Origin: Dawidia cretensis
Lineage (GTDB): Bacteria > Bacteroidota > Bacteroidia > Cytophagales > Cyclobacteriaceae
Assembly: GCF_018598175.1 (NCBI RefSeq)
Contig: NZ_JAHESE010000012.1
Location: forward strand, 103,645 to 167,644
Direction: 5' to 3'
Length of the DNA stretch: 64,000 nucleotides
Positions within the stretch are counted from its first letter, which is position 1. Each line of letters starts with the position of its first letter. The position numbers and the translations under genes are program-made. The notes under the pieces are model-generated. The model worked only from the letters and a program-made list of their open reading frames with translations. It was not told the origin of the DNA and ran no database searches. Below are positions 44,390 through 51,553 of the stretch, one piece after another.

Positions 44390-45277
44390 TTATTCGGTGA
44401 CGCCTTTTCTGAGCTTCTCTACGATCGAGGTAATTTCTACCAGGTTCTTGTCAGACAGGATCAGGTCGCCGCGGTTTTCTTTGATCTTCTCCTCGATGTT
44501 CAGTGCCGCATAGGCTTTTTCGAGTGAGGTCAGGTCGGCTACCATGGTCGTTACGGGCTCTGTTTGCTCTACTGTTTGCAGCATCTTCAACAGCTCGCTA
44601 ACCGATTTCTTTTGTTCCAGTACCACGCGGGTGAGCGGGGTCAGTACCTGGATGCGTTGGTCGGTCGGCAGCAGATTCTGTGGATAGGTCTTGATCAGGC
44701 CGGTAGAGATGTGCAGGCCTTCGATGAAGCTACCCGCCACGATGAGCGATGATAGTTTGTTACGGCTGTCATCCTTCAGGAAAATCTCTGTCTTTTTGAT
44801 CGACTTATCCAGCAGGTGTGTCAGGGAATCTTTGTTGGAGATGTTGGCTTCGAACTTCTTCAGGATATCGCCATCGAAAGAACCGATAATGCCCAGGTTG
44901 TCGGCCAGTGTTTTGCAGGCGCCCAGGTAATCAATGGCTTCCTGCGTTTTATCGTATGACGTGAGGTAACCAATGTCGGCTGCATATACCCCGAGGTTGA
45001 GGGCTGCTTTGTCGGTACGGGCAGCATACTGGTCCACTTTCGTGCGCGGATTCAGCAATGACTCGTTAAATTCTGCACCGGTCGTCTGGAGCAGATAGGG
45101 AATTTCAGAAGGAGAAGGTATGTTATAAACTACTTCTTCGATTTGCTCTTTCAGGCTATCTTCCGAAGCCGTAAACTCGTCAGCATTCTTATTTTTATCG
45201 GAAGCACCACCACACGATGCCAGCGTGACCGCCAACGCACCGCTCAAACAGAAGAAAATCAGTCGTTTAAATTTCAT
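44390..45277 (-). CDS. Conserved lipoprotein of unknown function
   Basis: A 295-aa protein with a lipoprotein signal (TLASC, Cys22) and a mainly helical, charged mature part; motifs include PSPSEIPYLLQTTGAEFNES and AALNLGVYAADIGYLTSYD. I do not recognise a named domain, but the whole protein has the look of a conserved Bacteroidetes lipoprotein. It lies upstream of the ABC fusion gene on the same strand, so it could be a periplasmic partner. The hairpin at 44332 would let the two be expressed at different levels. Confidence 0.75.
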   Translation of the reverse strand: MKFKRLIFFCLSGALAVTLASCGGASDKNKNADEFTASEDSLKEQIEEVVYNIPSPSEIPYLLQTTGAEFNESLLNPRTKVDQYAARTDKAALNLGVYAADIGYLTSYDKTQEAIDYLGACKTLADNLGIIGSFDGDILKKFEANISNKDSLTHLLDKSIKKTEIFLKDDSRNKLSSLIVAGSFIEGLHISTGLIKTYPQNLLPTDQRIQVLTPLTRVVLEQKKSVSELLKMLQTVEQTEPVTTMVADLTSLEKAYAALNIEEKIKENRGDLILSDKNLVEITSIVEKLRKGVTE

Positions 45278-45419
45278 ACACAGAAGCTTAGGTTTTTAGA
45301 GTTTCAAGTTTAACACATTTTTCAATCCTTTAAAACGGACTGATTACAAATTCGGGGGATTTTTTCCGCCTTCGGTTACTTTTTTGTAAGTTTAGTGATG
45401 CACCCTCGAAAAAGATGTT
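45278..45419. other. Divergent intergenic region, lipoprotein gene and receiver gene
   Basis: A 142-base AT-rich gap between divergent genes. It has a TTAC-N6-GTAA inverted repeat near 45377 that may be an operator. No exact TAnnTTTG is present. Confidence 0.4.
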
Positions 45420-45824
45420 ATGGCAAGACTAGTTGATAAAACAGTATTGATCGATGACAGCGACATTGATCTGTTCATCCAACGTAGATTCCTGGAAGTT
45501 TACAATTTCTCCAATCAACTGGTGCTCTACAAGTCGGCTGACGATGCGCTCGACTGGCTGCGGGGTCTCACGGAAGATACCGCACCCGACATTATCTTCC
45601 TCGACCTCAATATGCCGGAAACCGATGGTTTTGCGTTCCTGAAGACGTTTTCCGAGCTTCCGCAGGCCGTGCGATCCAAATCCAGAATTGTTGTTCTTAC
45701 GAGCTCTAACAATCTCAAAGATCGCGAAGAGGCCTTTTCCTACGACAACGTGATCCAATTTATCACCAAGCCCCTCAAGCAAAAAGACATTGAAGAGCTG
45801 AAATTGCTGATCGTGAAAGCTTAA
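45420..45824 (+). CDS. Single-domain response regulator
   Basis: A 134-aa receiver domain with no output domain. Asp12 and Asp13 form the acidic pocket, Asp62 in IIFLDLNMPETDG is the phosphorylation site, and a Lys in FITKPLKQKD is the conserved switch Lys. Such proteins work in phosphorelays or as diffusible signal carriers, often for chemotaxis or large hybrid kinases. No kinase gene is next to it on the same strand. It is convergent with the LytTR regulator gene. Confidence 0.92.
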   Translation: MARLVDKTVLIDDSDIDLFIQRRFLEVYNFSNQLVLYKSADDALDWLRGLTEDTAPDIIFLDLNMPETDGFAFLKTFSELPQAVRSKSRIVVLTSSNNLKDREEAFSYDNVIQFITKPLKQKDIEELKLLIVKA

Positions 45825-45851
45825 TTCCCGGGCCTCTGTTCTGCTGTCGGG

Positions 45852-46613
45852 CTACCGGTCCAGCCAGTCCTTAAATTCTTGAACCCGTTCGCGGGCTACA
45901 ATGATGTCATTGTCCTGCGATGCCTTTAGTACCAGGCGCAGTCGGCTGTTGGTATAGCTGATGATGTCTTGAATGGCAGGCGCCGCTACCAGGTACTTCC
46001 GGCTAATGCGAAAGAAACGCGCGGGATCCAACAGTTCCTCTACCTGCTCCAACGTGTAGTCCAGGATGTGGCTGCGGTTATCGGTCGTGCAACAGAAGGT
46101 GGTCTTATCCTGGCTGTAGAAATACAGAACGGTGTCCACTTCCACCGTGCGCAGGTGCTCCCCTACTTTGATCACAAACCGTGTCTTGTGCTTTTTGGTC
46201 AGGCCCTGTATGGTTTGCTCGATATTCGCGAGCATGTGGCGTGTATCGGGCTCGTTTCGGGCCAGGCTTCTGAATTTGGTTAGCGCCACCCCCAGCTCCT
46301 CTTTGTCCACGGGTTTGAGAATGTAGTCAATGCTGTTGACCTTAAAGGCCTTTAGCGCGTAGGCATCATACGCCGTGGTAAAGATCACCGGCGACTTGAC
46401 CGGCACCCGGTCAAAGATCATAAAGCTGATGCCATCCGCCAGTTGGATGTCCATAAAGATCAGGTCGGGTGGCGGATTCTCCTCCAGCCAGGCCACCGCA
46501 CGCTTGACGGTGTCGAGCTTGTCCAGTACCACGGCCGTGGGTTCCAGGCCTTTTACGAGATTTTCCAGTCGTTGCGCCGCCTGGGGCTCGTCTTCAATGA
46601 TCAATACCGTCAT
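45852..46613 (-). CDS. LytTR-type response regulator
   Basis: A 253-aa transcription factor: receiver domain at about 1-120 with phospho-acceptor Asp55 (LIFMDIQLADG) and a LytTR DNA-binding domain at about 145-250 (KHKTRFVIKVGEHLRTVEVD, FRISRKYLVAAPAIQDI). It overlaps the kinase gene by 4 bases, so the two form a coupled two-component pair. Expected targets are promoters near this operon, for instance the TonB receptor gene; this is inference. Confidence 0.94.
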   Translation of the reverse strand: MTVLIIEDEPQAAQRLENLVKGLEPTAVVLDKLDTVKRAVAWLEENPPPDLIFMDIQLADGISFMIFDRVPVKSPVIFTTAYDAYALKAFKVNSIDYILKPVDKEELGVALTKFRSLARNEPDTRHMLANIEQTIQGLTKKHKTRFVIKVGEHLRTVEVDTVLYFYSQDKTTFCCTTDNRSHILDYTLEQVEELLDPARFFRISRKYLVAAPAIQDIISYTNSRLRLVLKASQDNDIIVARERVQEFKDWLDR

Positions 46614-47623
46614 GTCGTTACCGGAATGATGGGGAGCTTTACAGTAAATTTATCGTTTTGACTTACCTCCACCGGCAGTTTGGTGAGGAACTCATAGCGG
46701 CGGCGGATGTTTTCCAGGCCCAATCCTGTGGATTCTTCCGGCAAGACCATTTTTTTCTGGAAGTTGTTTTCCACCACCAGGTAAGCGTCTTGTGCATATA
46801 CCCGTATCGTGAGCGGGTTTTCTTCGGACACGATGTTGTGTTTGATGGCGTTTTCGAAGAGCATCTGCATCGCCAACGGAGGGACCATACTCTGGACGCC
46901 CTGCAAACGAATGTCCACCACCAGCTTATTGCCAAACCGCATTTGCTGTAAATACAGGAAGGCATTGAGGAATTTCTCCTCCTCGTCCAGCGTGACAACC
47001 TCCTGGTTATGCGTGTCGAGCACGTAACGATACACCTCCGACAGGTGTTTGATAAACTTGACGGCCTTGTCCTGGTCTTCGTACACCAGGTTGGAAAGTA
47101 CGTTCAGGGTATTGAACAGGAAATGCGGGTTGACCTGGCTCTTCAGATTCTCATACCGGGCCGCGATGTTCTCTTTCTGCAGCCGCTCCGCAGCGATCGC
47201 CGACTGGCGCCAGCCCAGCAGAAACGCACGTCCATGCATGAACAGGGAGATGACCAGTGTAATGCCGATGGTGTAGTAGGCGCTGTTCCCGAATTTGATA
47301 TCGAACGTACGGAGGTAGATGACATTTAATAAATACATCGCCAGTGTCGTGTAGGCAATCGTCACCAGTAGGGCGACCAATAGGCGTCGTACGGGATATT
47401 CGAGCCAGGAGATCTTGAATGATACGGCGTCGGCCAGATACGAATTGCCTTTGAAAAGCAGAATCCACGAAAAGCCCGTAAAAGAGGCAATAATCCAGAA
47501 CCGCTCTGTCTGGATGTCGCATGCGCGACAGCTCAGGCCGGTATACGTCATCACAAATCCCACCAATAGCAGGATCGCCATGTCGCGTAACTCAAGCAAT
47601 ATGATCTTTCTGGTCAGTATCAT
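46610..47623 (-). CDS. LytS-type sensor histidine kinase
   Basis: A 337-aa inner-membrane protein with four helices (about 15-30, 43-58, 80-101 and 117-135). The His_kinase domain has the acceptor His167 (VNPHFLFNTLNVL), the N box ENAIKHN (257-263) and the G box GLGLENI (300-306). No separate sensor domain is present, and a CRAC pair (Cys32, Cys35) in the short loop after helix 1 could be involved in sensing, which is speculation. Both ends overlap the neighbours by 4 bases (ATGA), giving a TPR-kinase-regulator unit. Confidence 0.93.
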   Translation of the reverse strand: MILTRKIILLELRDMAILLLVGFVMTYTGLSCRACDIQTERFWIIASFTGFSWILLFKGNSYLADAVSFKISWLEYPVRRLLVALLVTIAYTTLAMYLLNVIYLRTFDIKFGNSAYYTIGITLVISLFMHGRAFLLGWRQSAIAAERLQKENIAARYENLKSQVNPHFLFNTLNVLSNLVYEDQDKAVKFIKHLSEVYRYVLDTHNQEVVTLDEEEKFLNAFLYLQQMRFGNKLVVDIRLQGVQSMVPPLAMQMLFENAIKHNIVSEENPLTIRVYAQDAYLVVENNFQKKMVLPEESTGLGLENIRRRYEFLTKLPVEVSQNDKFTVKLPIIPVTT

Positions 47624-48270
47624 TCTTTACAGGTACTCTGCAACTTTTCCGCCATAGACCGTCCCCATTGTGGCGCCAGCGGATTTGCAGGCTGGAAGGT
47701 AGCAAACTTTTCTGTAGCGCTCCGCGCGTTGGCGCAGGCTTCTGCGGTGGACGATCCGAAGAACTGTGCCATGCCGTATTGCATTTGCGCCAACAACGCG
47801 AGGGCCCGTGGATTTTGAGGATTCAACGCAACGGCCCGGGCCAGGGTCTGCGTGGCCTGACCGGCATACTGTTGCCCGCGCGAGGCCGGGTCAATGCTCA
47901 CACGCATCATCAGGATAAAGCCTTCCAGCGCCACGACTTCGGACTCCTGGGGTACCAGCGTGCCGGCGTGCGCCAGGGCTTTCGAGGCCAGGTCGAGGTA
48001 ACGATCTTTTTGGAGCTTGTCCTTTTCGTAGTTCATCATCATGACATAGCCAAAGGATGTATAGTAGTACGGTTCCCAGCGAGTCTTCTCGGCCGTCGCG
48101 ATCCGTTCCAGGGCGTTCACGGCATTTTGCAGCGGCGGTACGGTGTCGGCTGTATAGACGGTATGGATATGCGGCTGCATCGCGGCCGTGTAGCGGTCAC
48201 CCTGGGCGACAGCCGGTATTGTAATGTTCCAGGTGAGCAGGGCGATGAGATAAAGATGGAGATGTTTCAT
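47620..48270 (-). CDS. Secreted TPR-like protein
   Basis: A 216-aa protein with a signal peptide of about 22 residues (TIPAVAQ cut site). The mature part is helical with repeated amphipathic helices: LQNAVNALERIATAEK, DLASKALAHAGTL and TLARAVALNPQNPRALALLAQ, the last being a typical TPR-type unit. It should be periplasmic. Its ATGA overlap with the kinase gene suggests a link to the sensory system, for example as a ligand or partner sensor. Function is unknown. Confidence 0.75.
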   Translation of the reverse strand: MKHLHLYLIALLTWNITIPAVAQGDRYTAAMQPHIHTVYTADTVPPLQNAVNALERIATAEKTRWEPYYYTSFGYVMMMNYEKDKLQKDRYLDLASKALAHAGTLVPQESEVVALEGFILMMRVSIDPASRGQQYAGQATQTLARAVALNPQNPRALALLAQMQYGMAQFFGSSTAEACANARSATEKFATFQPANPLAPQWGRSMAEKLQSTCKE

Positions 48271-48303
48271 AGTCGTTAGGAGTTATAAGCGTGTATAAAT
48301 TAT

Positions 48304-50460
48304 TCAGAGTGTTGGCAGTTGGTTTACGGATTTGTCTTTGGACAATGTCAGGAAGATGCCGACGAACAAAAAGCGCGGCGCGGCCTGGCGTACGGGGCGG
48401 CTGTTGTAGAACCCGTCCGCCGTGGGTGTGTCACTATAGGTATAGCCAAAGATGTTATCGCGGCCCAGCACGTTGGTACAAGAAAAATATACAATGAGGT
48501 AGGGCTTGGGCAGGTAGCTCCAATTCACACTGAGATCGCTATAGTATGGTGTGCGTTCGCTGTTGAACGATGTCTTGTTGGGGTTGTTGTACGGGCGGCC
48601 GCTGGTATAGGACCAGGTGGTGCCCACCTGACTTTTCAGGGACTCAATGAAATATTTTACTACCAGCGAGGTATTGTGGCGGGAGGCAAAGGCGGGCATG
48701 GCTGACTCCGGGTAGTTCAGGTAGTTGCGCCGCGTGTCGAGGAAAGAATACGACACCCAATAGTCCACTCCACGCACCGTTTCATTGTCGCGCCAGAAAA
48801 GCTCTACCCCCTGCGCGTTACCACGACCGGTATTGTTTATTTGTGCTGGTGAGGGTGTGCCGGTATATTTTACAAGGTCCCGGTAGCGCTTGTAGTATGT
48901 TTCCACGCGAAAGGTTCGCCCACCCGTGACGCGTTGGTAGTTCAGGATGTAGTGCTCGGCCTTCTCGGCCTCCAGGTTGGCGTTCAGACGTACCCAGGTA
49001 TTGTTAGCCGTTTGCCGGAAGATGCCATAGGCCAGTGATACCTGTCCGACGTTGCCCGTCTTGTAGGCCATGGACACGCGCGGGTCCACGGAAGCACTAC
49101 CCGTTAATGTATTATACTCACCCCGCGCCCCGGCACGCGTGACAAACCGGTTGCTGGTGTACACGTCGGCTTCGGTGAACACGGCGATGCACGTCTCGTC
49201 AAATGCCCGGATGGCGGCGGGCATGCCGTCTGTGTAAATATCCTGGCTGTAGCGGCGTTGCAGTACTTCTGCACCCGTCTTCAGCTCTACTTTGTCGGTG
49301 AGCGAGCCTTCGAATACGGTCTTGGCATGAATACCTTTTTCTGTTTCCAGCGTTGCCGTGGTGCCGGCGTGGGAATCGTTTTGCTGGTAGGTATAGGCCG
49401 CGCCACCGCGTACCGTCCAGCGCTCGCTCAACACATCTTTGTAGAAGCCGTTGATATAGCGGTAATCATTTTGCAGGGCATAGGCAACCCGGCTGGCAGG
49501 GTTGTCGATCGCGTGCTCGTACAACGAAAAGTCGGTACGGCTCATGTTGCCATATACTTTTACCAGGCCGGTCTTGCCTACTTCGTGGCGAAAGGCGCCG
49601 ACACCCTCCCAGGAAGCAGGCGGTGTACGCCAATCGATTTCCTGGTTTATTAAACCGAAGTAGGGACGGATGTTGGTGTATTGCAACTTGCCGGCTACCG
49701 AACCACGTTTCCAGGCTTGCGTGTGCGCCACGTCGCCCCCTACCGATAACAACCCGATGTCTGTACGCGTCATCCCGGCTTTGTCGCGCGAGTCCAGCAC
49801 CAGCGCCGACGACAACGCCTGGCCGTACTCGGCAGAATAACCGCCGGTGCTAAAGCTGGTGCCCTTAAACATGAATGGCAGAAACCGGCCACGGGACGGT
49901 GTGTTGGGTGCGGCCGGTCCGTAAGCATCCAACACCAACATGCCGTCGATGAACGTTTTGGTTTCGTTGCCATCGCCGCCGCGTACAAACAGGCGGCCGC
50001 TCTCGGCGACTTTTTGTGTGCCGGGCAATGTATTCAGGGTACCGGCAATGTCGGCTGTCGCGCCTGCCGTGGTCGCGATATCGATCGCCTTGAGTACCGT
50101 GCGGCGTGACTCGTCGCTGGCCATGAACGAGCCGGCCGTGATCTCGACGGCGTCCAGCTCGTTGATCGTTTCTTCGAGGGCGGCGTGTACGACCAGGGTC
50201 TTCCCTGCCAGCACGACATCTTGCTCGAAATCTTTATATCCTACGAATTTTATGATCAGCTTTTGCGAGCCCGTTTCGAACGTCTCGAAGCTGAAGGCGC
50301 CTTCGTTGTCGGTGGTGGCGCCATCGTAGGTACCGGCCAGGATTACATTCGCCAGGGGTATTCCCTGGACTTGCCGGTCGGTTACACGGCCGGTAAGGTT
50401 GGTTTGCGCGAGGGCTGGCAACGTAATGATGAATAGCAGCGTGGTATAGCGTAGTTGCAT
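48304..50460 (-). CDS. TonB-dependent outer membrane receptor
   Basis: A 718-aa protein with a 19-residue signal peptide (LPALAQ), a carboxypeptidase-regulatory-like domain (NLTGRVTDRQVQGIPLANVI, about 21-105), a plug domain (LNTLPGTQKVAESGRLFVRGG, about 140-225) and a barrel up to the C-terminus. It is smaller than the receptor at 35981 and not closely similar by eye. It lies 34 bases upstream of the TPR/kinase/regulator genes and 31 bases downstream of a broken hydrolase gene, all on the minus strand. The ligand is unknown. Confidence 0.92.
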   Translation of the reverse strand: MQLRYTTLLFIITLPALAQTNLTGRVTDRQVQGIPLANVILAGTYDGATTDNEGAFSFETFETGSQKLIIKFVGYKDFEQDVVLAGKTLVVHAALEETINELDAVEITAGSFMASDESRRTVLKAIDIATTAGATADIAGTLNTLPGTQKVAESGRLFVRGGDGNETKTFIDGMLVLDAYGPAAPNTPSRGRFLPFMFKGTSFSTGGYSAEYGQALSSALVLDSRDKAGMTRTDIGLLSVGGDVAHTQAWKRGSVAGKLQYTNIRPYFGLINQEIDWRTPPASWEGVGAFRHEVGKTGLVKVYGNMSRTDFSLYEHAIDNPASRVAYALQNDYRYINGFYKDVLSERWTVRGGAAYTYQQNDSHAGTTATLETEKGIHAKTVFEGSLTDKVELKTGAEVLQRRYSQDIYTDGMPAAIRAFDETCIAVFTEADVYTSNRFVTRAGARGEYNTLTGSASVDPRVSMAYKTGNVGQVSLAYGIFRQTANNTWVRLNANLEAEKAEHYILNYQRVTGGRTFRVETYYKRYRDLVKYTGTPSPAQINNTGRGNAQGVELFWRDNETVRGVDYWVSYSFLDTRRNYLNYPESAMPAFASRHNTSLVVKYFIESLKSQVGTTWSYTSGRPYNNPNKTSFNSERTPYYSDLSVNWSYLPKPYLIVYFSCTNVLGRDNIFGYTYSDTPTADGFYNSRPVRQAAPRFLFVGIFLTLSKDKSVNQLPTL

Positions 50461-50491
50461 GATCGTTCGGTAGGAGTTGTGGGCGGTGTTG

Positions 50492-51287
50492 TTATTTCAA
50501 GAGGGCGTCGATGTGGGTGAGGTACTCCTGCGCATTTGCTTTCATGCCTTCCAGGTGGCCACCGGTGTAGACCAGCAGATCTTTGCGGCCGGCAGCGTTG
50601 TTGTAGAGTACTTCGCCTTGCGCAAAGGGCACCTCTTTGTCTTCATGGCTGTGCACGACCAGCACCGGTACCGTGGTTAGAAACGTCACATCTTCCTTCG
50701 CGGCATACGGCATCGGGATTTGACGGATCATGGCGTGATGCTCCGCCGGCGCGTATGCCAGGGCGATATCCGTGAGCGAGCTCATGCCACCTTCCAGCAC
50801 CAGGCCCTTTACCTGCGTGCTATGGGTGCGGGCCAGGTGTGCGGCGATCTGCGTACCCAGTGATGTGCCGAAGAGCAACAGTTTGGTGCCCTTTACATCG
50901 GGGCGATTCACCAGGTAGCTGAAGACAAATTCACCATCGGCTGCTACGGAGGCGTGCGTGGGTTTGCCGGTGGATTTACCATAGCCGCGGAAATCGATCA
51001 TGAATACCTGGTAGCCATGTTCCACCAGCGGCTTCGTGATAAATACAATAGGAGGTGACATTACCGCCGGCACCGTGCAGGAACAGTATGGTACCTTTCG
51101 GCTTACCGGCCGGTTTCAAAAAGATGGCGCTGAGTGACACGCTGTCGTGCGGCAATGTCACCTCTTCGTGGGTCACGCCGTCCAGCGACTTCCATTCTTT
51201 GACGGGGAAGTAAAAACGTTCGTCAAATTGTGCGTGCGCGGCGGTAGTGATGAAGAAGACAAAAACGAGGCGTGTCAGGAGTTTCAT
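50492..51287 (-). pseudogene. Alpha/beta hydrolase gene, split by a frameshift
   Basis: Two overlapping frames on the minus strand together encode one hydrolase. The first (51287 downwards) gives a signal peptide, VKEWKSLDGVTHEEV and the oxyanion-type motif TILFLHGAGGN. The second (to 50492) continues with FITKPLVEHGYQVFMIDFRG and holds the nucleophile elbow GTSLG, the Asp in HSHEDKEV and the His in GGHLEG. The frames join smoothly if one extra base near 51053 (in ACCTCCTATTG, minus strand) is skipped. So it is a single-base insertion: a real pseudogene, a phase-variable site or a sequencing error. The intact protein would be a secreted hydrolase of about 264 aa, upstream of the TonB receptor gene. 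Confidence 0.8.
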
Positions 51288-51553
51288 AGGGCTGGTGTTT
51301 TTGGATTTTTCCGTTGATGATGATCCAAAAATTCACGTTTGAGGCCTCCTTCTCAAAAAAGGGTTACCGAACTGTCGGACCGGCGCGATCAACTGTAAAA
51401 TCTGTGCACCGGCGTTCGCCCCTCCCCCAGTGATATTGTTCAGAAACGGCTGTTGGCGGGGCTGCGATATACCCAGGATTCGCCGGCAACGGGCTCTTAC
51501 AGTACCAGGAATTCGTTTATTTTTGCCGTTTGTTATTAATAGATTCTTCAAAA
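51288..51553. other. Divergent region between the hydrolase gene and leuS
   Basis: A 266-base divergent gap. It contains the leuS promoter element at 51518 and no ORF or terminator. A promoter for the minus-strand operon should also be here, but no exact motif was seen. Confidence 0.45.
51518..51525 (+). promoter_or_regulatory. TAnnTTTG -7 promoter element before leuS
   Basis: TATTTTTG is a perfect -7 match ending 28 bases before the leuS ATG at 51554. Confidence 0.55.
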
